NCBI RefSeq assembly: GCF_005239225.2
Contig: NC_133288.1
Coordinates: forward strand, 22,326,169-22,390,168
Direction: 5' to 3'
DNA length: 64,000 nt
From: Populus alba
Lineage: Eukaryota > Streptophyta > Magnoliopsida > Malpighiales > Salicaceae
Part shown: one piece after another, positions 24,801 through 38,500 of the stretch
Position numbering within the stretch: position 1 is the stretch's first letter
Layout: each line of letters begins with the position of its first letter
Notes under the pieces: model-generated
Told to the model about the DNA's origin: nothing
Databases searched by the model: none
The model's input: the letters and a program-made list of their open reading frames with translations, nothing else
Program-made: the position numbers and the translations under genes

Positions 24801-27304
24801 ATAGATTCGGGATCTTTGAAAGGATTTCCCAAAGATGTTTATCGAGCTGAAAAGCAGGTTAAATTTCTGTAGACTGAAAAAAAAAATAGTACATGGCCTT
24901 TCTGTTGATTGGGCATGATCTTTAACACATTTGAATTTGGACATTACCATAATTCACTAATTCTATATCATCCTCTTGTTGCAGAACCTTGTTTGTGCTA
25001 AAAATATGGTCATTGACAAGAGCATTCAGACAGCATATGTTCAGGCAATCAGATTGGCCCAGCACTTCATATATATTGAGAATCAATATTTCCTTGGGTC
25101 ATCGTTTGCGTGGTCAGAATATAAAAATGCAGGTTATTTCATCGTCTGAAGATACTTTTCGCATAAGAACAAAAACATGGTTGCTTAAACAGATCACCTC
25201 ATCTCTACTGTGAATATAAACTCTGACAGAAGCATATGTGTTCTTTCATAAACTGATAAACCTGGCTTTAAAAACATTTTAGCTTATGATTTAGGGTCTA
25301 GATCATAGTAATTCCTATTATGTATTTGACTTTCATATCTGCCTCAGAAATTTTAATGAAAGGGCACTTTTACTTTTATTTTAATCATGTTTTGGTATGA
25401 TTAGGTGCTGAAAATTTAATTCCTATGGAGTTGGCATTGAAGATAGCAAGTAAAATAAGAGCAAAGGAGAGATTCGCTGTTTATGTTGTTATACCAATGT
25501 GGCCTGAGGGTGCTCCCACTTCTGCCTCTGTACAAGAAATTCTCTTTTGGCAGGTAATTTAACATAAAAAATTTGTGACTTCATTGAGTGCAAGTGTGGA
25601 GAGGAAGATCCAAAAAGAATTCTCATCTGTTTTTAACTCGCATTTTGAGGAAAAAATAATCTGAACATTTTGGATATTTGAAAGTCTTACCACATTTGCA
25701 TTGCTTGATATGGAGACTGTTCCGGATAACCATTTTGTATTTCTTATTGCATTTTTAGCTGCTATAGTGCTATGCTTTCTGGTGGTGAAGGCAATTCTAC
25801 AAATCTCCAAATTTTGCTGTGGTTAATTTCTTGAGTCATATATGGCAGTCATAAGTTTTATTTCCTCGACTTTATTTTTATTGTGTATTTTAACCATGTG
25901 ATTAATGTGTTTTTTTATGTTCCAGGGACAGACGATGCAAATGATGTATGAAGTGATAGCAAAAGAGTTGAAATCCATGAATCTTGAGAATTCACATCCA
26001 CAAGACTACCTAAATTTCTACTGTCTTGGTAATAGGGAACAAGTGCCAGGTTCAGACAAGTCTGGCGACCAGACGGTAACAGCACTAAATGGCACTTACT
26101 TTCCAATTATCTAATTATTAGACATTATTTTATAAGAAGATATAAACTTCTGATGAAAAAAGGAATGTTCAGTGTCCATTAAACGGGGAAACTTGCAGAC
26201 TTAATACAGTCCAGGAACCCTGTAGCTTAATCAAGTAGGATACCCTGAAGTACAAGGAAAGTTCCCTACTGATTAGACCAATTTTCTGTTACTACATGCT
26301 TATAACTTAGCTTTAGTGTGGCATGTTGCTAAATTTTTGACGGCCATGATTCAAAATTTCATTTTGTGATTACTGTTTATTTTTCTGGATCGAGAAGCCT
26401 CGGCATTCCATCTACTGCCTTGGATCTTAATTAAGGTTTTCTGAGGGATAACCGGAACTACCAGCTAATTAAGGGTTAATTCTATGGATGGTCTGCATGA
26501 TGGATATCTGATCTTCATTAGTTGCATCTTTCCTTGTACTTCTTTGGAATGCATTGTGGATTTTACTTGCTAATTATATTCCTTTTGGGTCTTAATAATT
26601 TTGCTCTGACCATTTTTCAGGTTTCCATGTCTCAAAAATTTCAACGGTTTATGGTTTACGTACATGCAAAGGGAATGATAGTAGATGATGAGTACATAAT
26701 ACTGGGATCTGCCAATATTAACGAACGATCTATGGCCGGTTCAAGAGATACTGAGATAGCAATGGGTGCATATCAGCCTCATCATACGTGGAGCAAAAAG
26801 AAGAGACATCCACTAGGCCAGGTTTATACCTTCATTATAGTAGTTTAAACCTTAAATCATTTATAGTCCTTCAGTTTTATTGCCTTCATTCTAGGATATC
26901 CCAGAGGAGGCCAAGTCAATAAACCTGTCTTTGAACATATTCTCATTGGATATGCTTTTGTAAGAATTTTAACCTTGGTTAGCTGATCAAGCTAGTTGAT
27001 GTGTTTTCAGGTTTATGGGTACCGAATGTCTCTCTGGGCAGAACATTTGGGGCTGGTTGATAACTTATTTAAAGAGCCTGGAAGTTTGGATTGTGTCAAG
27101 AGCGTGAACAAAATCGCTGAAGATAACTGGAAGAAGTTCACGGCGGAGGATTTTACACTATTGCAAGGACATCTTCTTAAATACCCTGTGGAGGTTGATG
27201 CCAATGGCAAGGTAAGCCCTTTGCCAGGGCAAGAGACTTTCCCGGATGTTGGTGGCAAGGTGCTTGGAGCCCGTACAAACCTTCCCGATGCATTAACTAC
27301 ATAG
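21820..27304 (+). CDS. PLDDELTA: Phospholipase D delta
   Basis: Ten exons: 21820-22716, 23344-23460, 24071-24265, 24413-24694, 24789-24857, 24985-25132, 25405-25553, 25926-26075, 26621-26821, 27011-27304; 833 residues. The enzyme hydrolyses phospholipids to phosphatidic acid at the plasma membrane; the delta type is linked to dehydration, freezing and H2O2 signalling. An N-terminal Ca2+-binding C2 domain covers about residues 15-170. The two HKD half-sites are intact: H347/K349/D354 and H684/K686/D691. [12 protein letters not shown] and the C-terminal FPDVGGK are typical of plant C2-PLDs. The leader with HGDLDL and RRLPNMD plus overall similarity place it with PLD delta and not alpha or beta. 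Intron 2 starts with GC, not GT. The gene is complete, slightly shorter than the 868-residue Arabidopsis protein because of a shorter C2 loop. Confidence 0.95.
23461..24070 (+). other. GC-AG intron 2 of PLD delta
   Basis: Exon 2 ends ...CAGCAG at 23460 and the intron begins GCATGC; the acceptor is TTTTCAG at 24064-24070. The frame and the family sequence (FKQQ then VVGTL) allow no other join, and no GT donor lies at the border. GC-AG introns are about 1% of plant introns and can weaken splicing or allow regulated retention. Confidence 0.85.
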
Positions 27305-27652
27305 GTTTCAGGGTTTCAGTTTTGTTATCGCTTTCATATGGTTTTACTTTGCAGCTTATACTGATTCAAGCAAGGTCTAGGTCAGCTGTGCCAATTTTCT
27401 GTGGGCTACCAATTTACCGTAATACCAATTTTGAATTTATTTAATAGGATTATGGATAAAAAGATTAGACTGGTGAAATTTGCATCACAAAAACTACAAT
27501 AATGTTGATTAAAATTGAAAAGCATTATACAATCTTGGTTCACCCCATATATTCTCTCATTCCCACCATTAAGATTTATAAACTCTACTATCTTCCAAAA
27601 AATAAGATGAGAAGCATGAGATGACCCCCACAGATTCTTCATGTAATTAAAC

Positions 27653-28213
<561 letters not shown>

Positions 28214-28240
28214 TCAGAAGGGGGAAGGGAGTGTGGTTGG

Positions 28241-28248
28241 TTTTAATA
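28241..28248 (-). promoter_or_regulatory. Possible TATA element of plastocyanin gene
   Basis: Reads TATTAAAA on the minus strand, about 82-89 bases upstream of the plastocyanin start codon, a usual place for a plant core promoter. Inferred from position and sequence only. Confidence 0.4.
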
Positions 28249-31200
28249 GGGTGATGGAATGCAAGTGTGAGGCTGAGGAGCGAGAGGTTCATTTTGTGTG
28301 GTTTAGATTTTGTGATGAGATAATGTATGGCGAAGAGGATGGGCAGAGAAAAAGGGTTATCTGTGAGGACTGCTCTCATTGGCTGGTTTGGATGCTGTTT
28401 CCTGACGTGGCATTGAATGTATTGAGGCGAGGAGGAGAATGGGAGAGGCGGGAGGTATGACAATCATGGAAGGGATAAGCGTTTGAGCTGGACAAGGAAA
28501 CTGCTCTTTGATTTATACCTTATCTTGAAATCTCAAGATTTAATTACTTGCCCTTTGAGTTAATTACCAAGGAAAAACAATGCTTATACCTTGCTATTCT
28601 TCCCTTAGACTTCTATCTATTACTGAAAATAGATCTAAAATAAATTTATATTGTTTTTTTAATCTTGAAATAATAAACGAACACAAGGTAAAATCATAGC
28701 TTTTCTTTTCCTGTGGTTAAACTCTTTAGCCTCATCACACCCTCAAAAAAAAAAAAAAAGTAGAAAGTAAACAAAACCTAAACTAAAAAATCAATGCTAG
28801 CTTTCAAACTATCGTTTTCAGTGCAGATGCGTGCTTCTTTTTTCGTTATCTTTTTTCTCGCCCACAACTGCATACCATATCCCATCATGCGCTCCAAACC
28901 TAGCAATATGTGATAGATATGTCCCCTAGCAGATATTTTTGCCAATCGCAACCATTGTTATGTGGCTCAGGCAGCGTTGGCACCCACCACTCCATTTTTT
29001 CTTCTTTCCACGAAAGGGCCCATGAAGGGCAGATGAGAATCAATCCATAACACCCAGGCAGCAACACGAATTGTGTTTGGTATTATAGTATATTTTTTAA
29101 AAATAAAAAATATATTAAAATAATTTTTTTCATATTTTTTTAATTTTTAACCATATTAAATCATCAAAAAAAAAAACACTAAAAGAATTACTCTTTAAAG
29201 TAAAATACATTTTTAAAACACCCACAACTGACAAAAGCATCATCAAAATCAGCAGCCCGTGTCGTCAGCATAAATAACAGTAAACTTAACCACAAGATGC
29301 TGTTTAACCCACCCTTTTTCAATCTGTACATTAACTTTAGACATTCATTAATCAAGCCACATTTATGCTAACATAAAGAGGGAAGTTGAATAAGTAGATG
29401 CGGTAGCAATTAAGCAGCGCTGAAAAATACTATAAAAATATATGATGTCGTGAAGCACGTAAATGAACAAGGATGTTGGAGCTCACACGAGACTGGAAGA
29501 CAATGCGCTGGCCTGTTTTACCTTCAAAGAGGCCCTAAAAATTCCTCGCAGGGATCTAATGGTTGAGAGGACGAGCACAGATGGAAGAGCGTAATTACAT
29601 GAGTGAACCTCTTCCTTGCTCCTTCAGCTCTTCTTGTACTCGTATTTGCAATGTACTAGCTATGTACTGCCTATGTACTGCATATGTAAAGATATTCCCA
29701 CGTGCAGATAGGGTCCTACTCCTACCAAAATCCAAACTAAGCGTGAAAGCTGTCGAGGCTTTTTGTAGCCCATCAAATAGGCCCATTGGTTGATTAGATA
29801 AAACTGAATATAGAGATCAAACGACCACCTCATGTACAACCTGAATATATACTGTTAGAAAATAAAAAATTTGCAAGGTCTTCCAAGAAATTCCTGGGGA
29901 AGCTCTGAAGGCAGGTCTATGTGAAACCATTCCCCCGCAATCCCAGCTGCAGAAGGCACAGTGGAACTTTAAAGTTAAGCCACATTGACTCAATAATAAT
30001 TCCGTCCAAAGAACAGCTTGAAGCATCACACCGTAGTGCATCCTATTTGCCAGATGCTTAACAGAGATTAGTTTCCCGTTAGTAATTCTGATAAACTACA
30101 AAGCAATTTACTAATGGTTCATCCAACCAAGTACTATACATCTTCTGATTTTGCAGTCGCTAACCACCAAAATCAACAAACTTCGAAACCATGACTAGAA
30201 TTATTATTAAAACAAAATGGGAATTTGAAAATCCAAAACACCAGTTTCCACTCTGGATCTAGTTTCTAACCAATATTCCCAGCAGAAATGGCTGTTCCAT
30301 TCAAATAAGATAAATGAAAGAAAACAAAGAAGACAAGGTTTGATCAAATGCATGCCAACTAAAAACCCATTGAAAAACTAAGTGATTCTAAGCACTGCAA
30401 ATGGAAACTGAATAAATAAGAGCATCTCAACCTGCTTGTCTTTCATTATTAACCAAAACCTGACCTGCCCCAACTCCTTGCTCACAGAATCTCCATCTCA
30501 AACACTGACAGCTCATTTACTTAGTTTGACATTTATGGACATTGCATGATATTACCAGAATTTTCTCTCAAACGTTACATGTCCAACCACACTAGTACCT
30601 GATCTGGCAAACATCTTTCTCCAATCAGACATCCTTAAGTCACAATAAATTCTTTTTCCAAGATTAACTGCCTTAATATCATCAAGGAAACTATCAAATA
30701 AGAAACAAAAACTGCTATGACTTCCACATTAGCTTTATTTGACCTCCACTGATATGTCTCCAAAGCAAGTACATTACAGGCTTAGGTACTCTACATTCTA
30801 GAACATCAACAAAATAGAACAAGTTCCTAGATAATATGGCAAAATAGTGAACACTTAAACATGATCTCTTCAGGCCGAGTTTGTGTTAATCCTCTATCCT
30901 CTTATGATCTAATGATAAAGTTGTCCTAAAGCCAATCATATGAATTTCAACTAAAGGGGCCATGGTGGCATATCAGTACTTTAACATACATGAAGAAAAA
31001 AATTGACTAAGAGCAATGATAACAGAGATAACGCATTCTCAAAACATAGACTAGAAGTTTTGCAACTCGAGAATTTGAATAAAATAAATAAACCCATCAC
31101 AACTTATGCGTATTATCAAAATTACAGTCTCACAAGGTCACCATTTAACATGTCCAATGCCTGGTCTTTTAAATACCATCAACAACATTTTACGCAATGC

Positions 31201-31411
31201 TCGATAATGAAAGTTTTTTCATTATAAATATCCAACCCTAAATTATAATAATCTATTCGGCTCAAAATGAAACCTCATTTATTATTAATTACACTACCAT
31301 GCCAATGAGAACCAATGGCAACAAGAAAGAACCTATATACAACCCCGATATGCTCCAGTTCTGAGTATATTAAACATAATGTACATCACAAGATCAATCA
31401 TTTTCACCTCT
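28249..31411. other. Intergenic, 3.2 kb, no gene recognised
   Basis: Contains the upstream region of plastocyanin, a MITE-like AT element at about 29068-29228, and moderately AT-rich unique-looking sequence from 29460 to 31400. Only short frames (under 80 codons) without family resemblance are present. The last few hundred bases are probably the 3' untranslated and downstream region of the Zim17 gene. Confidence 0.45.
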
Positions 31412-32345
31412 TTACATCGGAAACATGTCACCGCCACCATCCTGATCCTGATGATCATCATCATCATCCATATCAAACAACTTGAATCCACCATCCCACT
31501 TCGCATCTCGATAATTAAAGCTAGGGTTCACGTAGCACTTCATCTCGTGAAACAAGTTCAGATTATCCACTAGCTTATGAAACACATTGCAACCACAACA
31601 CTACAAAACACAGCAAAAAAACATTAATTAAATTAAATTCAACACGAAACCCTAGCATCCCAAAACAAATAAGCAACCGAAAATCGACGAACGCCAAGCG
31701 ATAGTTACCTGAACGAAGACGGTGCCGTCAGTGTAAGCATGGGGATTGATAGCACGAGTAGTTCTCTGACCACAAACATTGCAAGTAAACGCCACGCGCA
31801 TTCGCCTACGTGGTGATTTCGTGAAGAGAGACCACGGGAGAGTCGAGACCTTCTCCGTATTGGATCCGTCCTCGGCTCCAGCTGGCACTGAAGGTCCTTC
31901 CATGCCTGAACCTGTAGTCCATCCTCTCACAGATGCCGCGCTCAATACCAATCCCATCGCCGCATCCTAATTCCCAAATTACCCCAACAAAAGCATCAAT
32001 TTACCAATTTGAAATCAAATTAAGATAAAAAAATAAAAAAGAGATAAATTTATTTACCTTGGAGAGCGTGGGTTTGTTGAAGAGAGGGACGATGCTGGAA
32101 TCATTAGAGTTGGATTGGAGATCCGAATCTTTGTTATCCTCTGAATCGATAAAAAGAATTCAATTCACTTATAAAAAATAAAAATGAATTGTATCGGAGA
32201 GAGAGAAACGAGACTTACTTTTTGAAGAGGTGTGGAATCGGAGGAGTCTAGGAGGGGAATTCAATTCCTTTCGTTTTGGAGAGAAGAAGGATAGAGGAGA
32301 AGAGGAGGATGAGACGATTGCTGCAGAGGAGCTCAGAGTTTCCAT
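31412..32345 (-). CDS. Zim17/DNL-type zinc-finger protein (organellar HSP70 escort)
   Basis: Four exons on minus: 32345-32219, 32140-32058, 31966-31709, 31600-31412; GT..AG introns with consistent phases; 218 residues. The start METLSSSAA opens a Ser-rich organelle targeting peptide. The zinc finger has C132-x2-C135 (TCNVCGQRT) and C157-x2-C160 (CCGCNVFHK), followed by the defining DNL tripeptide at 168-170. An acidic run of five Asp lies near the C-terminal end. Zim17/Tim15/HEP proteins keep organellar HSP70 soluble and active in protein import; plant members go to chloroplast or mitochondrion, and the closest match I recall is Arabidopsis At5g27280. The second intron sits exactly between the two zinc-binding knuckles. 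A frame that begins at MGLVLSAAS is only part of exon 3. Confidence 0.9.
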
Positions 32346-34162
32346 GGTGATGAAGAGACGTGGGTGATTTTTTTTTTATTTTTTTTCTATGAAGACACCT
32401 GTGGTCCTGTGGAGACTGCAGGGTGCTGAGGGAGGGGGATATTAGTTATTTGGCAAGAGTTTCTGGACCAGTGGGTTTTCTGTGGCAGTGGTGTCGAGTT
32501 GGGTTTCGGTATTGGCCCATATTGTATGGGCTAAACTCGAAATGTTTGGGCTACATTGGCCTCTTCGACGCCCGAAGTGAACAAGTGTCGGCTTTATACA
32601 GGATCCATAGCTCGTCGTTTATTAATCAACAACTTACTTGTAAGAAAAATTCAGTGTTTGTAAATTAATTTTCTCGGGGATCGAGAGATTTTTTTGCAAA
32701 AATCATGTTGTGTTTTTACCATGGTTATAAAACCTAACACTGTATAAGATTAGAGTTGCGGGTGACCAAAGAGTTAACTAATAAATTCAAGCTATAATTT
32801 TAAAAAAATAAAAATTTAAAATGATGCTATTTCAACTAGAAAAAAAAAAACTGAAAACAATATTTTTTTTATTATATATAAAAAAAAAACGTAGGTTCTA
32901 TAGCTATAGTTTTTGCTTTTGGAGATTTGAAAGGAATATATGAAAGTACAGTAATGGAGAAATGCAGAAAGTAATTAAATTATGTGGTTGCAAAACCATC
33001 CCTTTTTTCTATCCAGATTCTTTGAAAAATACATTACAGTATATACGTACAGCTTTCTATCCCACTCTTTCTGTTTTTTTAAGCTTTAAAAGTTTTTTTA
33101 AAAAAAAAAAATTATTTTTAAATTAATTTTTTTATGTTGATATATACGGTGTTAAAAAATAATTTTTTTAATAAATTTCTAAATAAAAAATTTTTTTTAA
33201 TATATTTTTAAATATACGTTGTGTTTTATAAATGATGGGTACAATCCAAATCAATCCACCTCTTAATGGTGCAAAAGATGCCAGAGTGGACACTTGAGGG
33301 TCTAGCTCAAGCGGTCAACTGCAGGGCTTACTTTGCGACTGTCCCGAGTTCGATCCTCAAGAGTACCAGCCTGTCACCCCCACGGTGCCTTACCTACCCA
33401 CTGAACTTGCAGGATGTTCAGTGGGCCCGAGGATTAGTCGTGGTGTGCGTAAGCTGGCCCGAAACACCCCGGGTTATCAAAAAAAAAAAGATGCCAGAGT
33501 GGGTTCAATATTCACTACATTGATTCCTATGAATCTTTCATTTAAGTCTAGTCTTTTTATATATATATATATATATAAAGTCTAGTTGAATCCTTATAAT
33601 GATAATAATAATGGAGAAAGAATTGAAGCTCTCCAAGTAAAAAAGAAAAAAATTATAATAATTAAAGGAAGTTAATGTATATTTGTTGTGAAGTTCATCA
33701 TCGTGCTTATGTCAACGTTCAATATTCAGTATTATTATTGTGCAGGTTTCACAACAATATTTCATTATTATCATATATATATATAATCTGTCTTAATGGA
33801 ATAAATGATTTGTGATTATCATATAAAGAAAATAAGCAGTGCAAAAAAAAAAAATACAGACCGTGGTGGTATTTTAATGTAGCTTCCTGATCATTTATTG
33901 TATTCATAAAAAAAACGTTGTGTGTTTCAAAGCATTATTCAAGGGAAAGAAAGTCAAAATAATATTCTAATGCAAGAGCAATGTGATTACATAGAGAAAA
34001 GTGACTGTATTGAAAATTAATACATAGTACATGATTTTATTCCATATACGAATACAGGTCAATTCTCTATTTAAAGATTTTCCGGGTTACCAGAGAGACA
34101 AAAATGAAAAAAGAAAAAGAAAAAAAGCAACCTTTTATTCCCCCACACCAACCAACATTCTG
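32346..34162. other. Intergenic, 1.8 kb, with a SINE
   Basis: Promoter side of the Zim17 gene on the left and 3' side of ornithine decarboxylase on the right. It includes AT-rich MITE-like sequence at about 33070-33230, the SINE listed separately, and a (TA)n run near 33557-33576. No coding gene is seen. Confidence 0.5.
33290..33485 (+). mobile_element. tRNA-derived SINE (Salicaceae SaliS-like), full length
   Basis: About 196 bases flanked by a perfect 17-base target-site duplication, AAAAGATGCCAGAGTGG, at 33273-33289 and 33486-33502. The head contains an RNA polymerase III box A-like stretch (TCTAGCTCAAGCGGT, from 33301) and a box B-like GAGTTCGATCC at 33346-33356. The tail is a poly(A) run merging with the second duplication. 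This is the classical SINE layout. The family name is inferred from the host group and not checked. The perfect duplication suggests a fairly recent insertion. Confidence 0.88.
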
Positions 34163-35413
34163 CTAGTTCATATTCGAGGAGGCAAGGTGTGTCAAAATGG
34201 CTGCTGTGTTGAACCCGTTGAAACTTGACCCAGCAGCTGCCGTATAAGCACCCATGTTAGGGAAGACAAGCCAGTCATTAATCTGCAGTTCCGGCAACTG
34301 ATGACCCGTTAAAACCGTGTCAAGAGCATCACACGTTGGTCCAAAAACCGTCGAACCGTAAGCTCTTAACCCTTTGCACGTGAGATTCGCACGATTGGAA
34401 GTGCAAGCCAGAGGCGTGCAGGTGATAGTTGCATGATCGTATAAAATACAGTTCATGGAGCCGTAAATACCGTCATTAATCCAATACTCTCTTAAGTCAC
34501 CTCTGACACGTTTTCCTATAATGTTGGTGGCTAACGTGAAAGCCGACTCAGCAAAAAACCGGCCCGGTTCAGAAATGACTGTCAAGCCCGGTTCGTTTGG
34601 GAAATAAGCTTGGAGGGCGGATGTGATTGCTGTTGCTGCTTCATCGAACTGGGATCCGGCCGTGAAGCCGCCGCCAATGTTTAGTATCTTCATTCCAGGC
34701 ATGCCAAGACGAACTGCGGCTTCAAATACAGATTTAGCCGAAGCTATGGCTCCTTTGTATGCTCTAGCGCGTGTGGCTCCGCTTCCTATGTGGAAAGAAA
34801 CACCAACTACATTGAGCCGAGCGGTTTGAGCGGCTTGGAGAAGAGGCGTGACTTCTTCAGGAAGTGCGCCATATTTGGGACCTAAGGGACACCTTGCTCC
34901 ACTGTCATCAGGGGCTTTAATCCGAATGAGCAATGCACACTTCGGATGCCATTTCCGAATCTTGTCGAGCTCTTCCTTTGAATCAAAAGTAGTTAAATTA
35001 ACACCCACACTTGCAGCGTATTTGATGTGGGATTCTTGCTTGCACGGATTCGCATAGACGATCCGATTCGGAGAAACTCCGAGGGATAGAACGGATTCGA
35101 TCTCGGCCCGGCTTGCACAATCGAAGTTTGAGCCAAGAGCCGCCAACGAACCGAGGAGAGCCGGGTCAGGATTGCACTTGACGGCGTAGAAGGGACGTAC
35201 CATGGGAAGAGTCATTGCCCACTTCTCCATGAGGGCAGTGACCTCTCCTAAATCAAGGACGTAAAAGGGCTCTTTGGTTTCTTGTTTTTTGGAGATTATT
35301 GACAGCATAAATTCAGTCAGGCCATTTTTTGATATGGTCGTGACCCTCTTTCCCTTAACACCCGGTGCACCCAATACGACACCGGCGTGGAGGTTCCTAG
35401 GGATCGACCCCAT
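34163..35413 (-). CDS. ODC: Ornithine decarboxylase
   Basis: Intronless frame of 416 residues. ODC is a PLP enzyme of fold type III that makes putrescine from ornithine, the first committed step of polyamine (and in some plants alkaloid) synthesis. The PLP lysine is K79 in FYAVKCN. The PLP-phosphate loop GGGF is at 247-250 and EPGR at 282-285. The substrate and dimer-interface cysteine is C361 in [14 protein letters not shown] is also present. Length and single exon are normal for plant ODC. Lysine/ornithine decarboxylases of alkaloid plants are close relatives, and substrate preference cannot be settled from sequence alone. A TATAAATA box lies about 90 bases upstream. The predicted short leader (about 50 bases) contains no upstream ATG. 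Confidence 0.95.
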   Translation of the reverse strand: MGSIPRNLHAGVVLGAPGVKGKRVTTISKNGLTEFMLSIISKKQETKEPFYVLDLGEVTALMEKWAMTLPMVRPFYAVKCNPDPALLGSLAALGSNFDCASRAEIESVLSLGVSPNRIVYANPCKQESHIKYAASVGVNLTTFDSKEELDKIRKWHPKCALLIRIKAPDDSGARCPLGPKYGALPEEVTPLLQAAQTARLNVVGVSFHIGSGATRARAYKGAIASAKSVFEAAVRLGMPGMKILNIGGGFTAGSQFDEAATAITSALQAYFPNEPGLTVISEPGRFFAESAFTLATNIIGKRVRGDLREYWINDGIYGSMNCILYDHATITCTPLACTSNRANLTCKGLRAYGSTVFGPTCDALDTVLTGHQLPELQINDWLVFPNMGAYTAAAGSSFNGFNTAAILTHLASSNMN

Positions 35414-35495
35414 GCCTGAACTCTAAGGGCTCAAAGAAAATACGAAGGAAGAAGAGGATTTGAGAGCAGAGGAAGGGCTTCTTATACGTGGTGGG

Positions 35496-35503
35496 TATTT
35501 ATA
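35496..35503 (-). promoter_or_regulatory. TATA box of the ornithine decarboxylase gene
   Basis: TATAAATA on the minus strand within CCCTATAAATACCC, 83-90 bases upstream of the ODC ATG. It has a strong match to the plant TATA consensus, and the GC-rich flanks set it off from the AT-rich background. Confidence 0.65.
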
Positions 35504-38500
35504 GGGATCATAGAAAGAAACAAAAATCAGGACACTTGTACGATTGCAGCAGTATTCCGTGGGAAAAAAGGAGTGGGGGGTGAATTATTGAGTTCCCTTT
35601 TGAGCTCCAAAGAATCAGCACAATTTTTCTTCGCATAAAATTTATAGGAGAAGAATATTAGTTATAGTGTATTAGGTGCTTACTTAAGCTCATGTTGGCT
35701 GTTGAAAGAGGGGGTCGTTTGAATTAAGCAAGAGTTTTGAGTTGATTAGAACTCAAGTGGGCTCAGCTTTCATGGGATGTTCAAAACGCGATTCCAAGCG
35801 CGGAAGCAACGCGTTGGCGGTGAATTGGACTAGTCCAGGTGTAAAAAGCCTGATTCTCTCTCGCCCACTTTGGTTGTCGGGTTGGGATACAAGAGAAGAG
35901 ATTCGAAGGGTGGATTTGAATTTTTATTACTGCTGTGATGGGAGGATTATGACCATTGGATGATGGTAGGAGGGACTCGTTTTTTTTGTTTTTTTCAATG
36001 AGAAGAGGGGTTTGTTTTCTCGGATTGATTCATCCCTTGCATCATTCGAAGCAGGTGTCCTATTCCTCTTTTGTTTTGAACAATTGTATGTTGTTGAAGT
36101 CCTAGTAAAGCACCCCTTCTGTGACCAGACCAACCCCGGCTTGGATTTCTTTTCAAAGTAGAGTTCGCAGTCTTAGTTGGACTATTTCTGTTTGTGTAAA
36201 ATTTTCATCAATACACCTAACTGTGCCGTCTGGTAAGAAAAAACCTGCCCAAGGATTTACAGGCAAAACTCCTGAATCCATTGGAAAACAAGTAGACATG
36301 TTATTAACGTTATGGTTTGAAATTTGAATCACGAGTTTTTACTCTTTTAAAAATATATATATTTATTCACACACTTTTAATCAAAAACATTTTATCTCTG
36401 TTTTTTTATTTTTTCAACACGAACCAGTGAAGTCCAAATTAAAAAAAAAAAAAAAATGCTAAAGTGACCGATTTCGGTGCCTGATTGGGGCCTTTTATTA
36501 CTCTGGACATCCCAGTTAGGAGAGACCGAGAGGATGAAGATGGACCACATTACGTGTATGATGTGCTGTACCGATCTCTGCTGGATGTCCGGTCCATGTA
36601 TGTTAAGAGATCAGCCTCTTAATTTTTACCCAAAACATGGCCATACCCGCCCATAATAACAGAGCACATACCTGGTAAGAACTAGTTTGCCCCAAATTTT
36701 TGTTTCGGTCTTTAATTTTCAGAACAAAGTTTATTTGGTCCCTTTATTTGATATTATTTATAGATACGTCCTCAAATGTAAGTTTCTCTCCTCATATTAA
36801 GAAAAAAAACAGTTTGGTTTTTATATTAATTTTTTTACAATTAAATCCCTCCATGTCAAAAGGTTTTTTTATTCGCTGAGTAGTTATATTAACAAGCATA
36901 CACTCACTGGATATTTAAGTATTACACCCCCATCTTTATGCATGGCTTTTCATATTATTGTTAATTATCATCACCATTTCTTCATTGTACCAAAAAAAAA
37001 TTGTAATAAATATTAATTGTTATGATTATGCAATCATTAGTGTATTAAATCACAATACCTTTGGGCTTGTGGATGGGGGGGGGGGGAGAGCGGGGGCATA
37101 AAAGAATGATTTGTGAAGCTGAGCATCTCGAGGAAGAGGAAGGAAATGGAGGAAAACGAATGGCATGTGTATGTGTGTTTGTTTTACAATTTGGATCCAT
37201 TGCTTGATTTATTTAGAGATTTTTGGTACAAGAATGTATTTTCAAATTGGAATTTTTTTTAATTATCAAAAGTGGAATTATTTATAGAGTGGTAAACCAG
37301 AAATGGAATTCTTATGGTACTAAGAATGAACCCTTTTATTTCTTTCTTTTTTAATTTTTTTTTATGAATGTTTCTCAGAGATTTCAAGAAGTTGTGATTT
37401 TTTCCTGAATTTTTTTTTAAATATTTGTGGATTTTAAGGGTCTGCATATGATAGCAACGCTGGCAAGCATTCAATGATATATATCTTGTTAGCTGTTAGA
37501 TGTTAAAGTAATATTCAGAAAAGCTATAAAATGTAATAAACTATGCCTGAATTTTACTATTCTTCATGTAAAAATATTAGATGCTTCGGCTTATAGTACT
37601 CCTTTCACTTGTATAAAAATTGAATTTGTTACAATAACTGTCCACGAGCTCCACCTTGAATTGAATGGATGAGTAACTATTCCACCGGTGTGCATGATTT
37701 ATTTATTTTTAACCCTACCATTGAAGTCTGGAGAGCTTGTATACTAATCTTTAAAAACACAGGGATTTAAATTATATTAACCCTTAAATGGGTAAAATAT
37801 GAAAAGGTGAGGAAATAAAAAAAAAAAAAGTTTTTTTTCTAGAATACAAGGCTTAGGCTTTTAATTTCTCAACTCTATACGGGTCAACTTGGAACAAATT
37901 TTAGGTCATTGATCAGATAAATTGATTTAGGTAAATTTATTTTTTATATATAAAAAAATAATATCATTTTAAAAAGAAATCATGAAGGTGGAATTAACTT
38001 GGATACTCTTAGAAAATCACGTCTCTTTTAATTTAATTAACATATTTAAAAAATCAACCTAAAATCCTATGAAAATTCAATGGCCAGAAAAAAAAGGAGC
38101 CACTAAGGATACATTATATCTCCATTTTCAACACACTTAATAAATTTAGAAAGATTTCAATAAAATGATTTTAAAATGTGTATTGAACAACCACCAAACA
38201 TGGTTATAATTTATTTAGGGTTTTGTTAGGGATTAATTTATGGTTAATTATAATCTTATTTAGTATTCTTTTAAAATGTTAAAATTATCTTGTCTGCATC
38301 TTTCTAATAGTACAATGTGTGTCGAAAATAAAGTCCCGATGTGTTCTTGTTGGCTAATTTTTTCATTTTTTTTTTCTTTTCTCGTTTCTCTCTTCAGTCA
38401 CGTCACCTTATCTTATTTTTTTTCATTTGATATTTAATTATATCTTTTAGTCATTGTATTTTTATAAAATTTTAAGTTGATTTTTGTTAAATTTAATTAA

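Noticed and set aside
33290..33360. Possible tRNA gene from box A/box B-like sequence
   Set aside because: No acceptor-stem pairing or anticodon arm; poly(A) tail and target duplication show a SINE.
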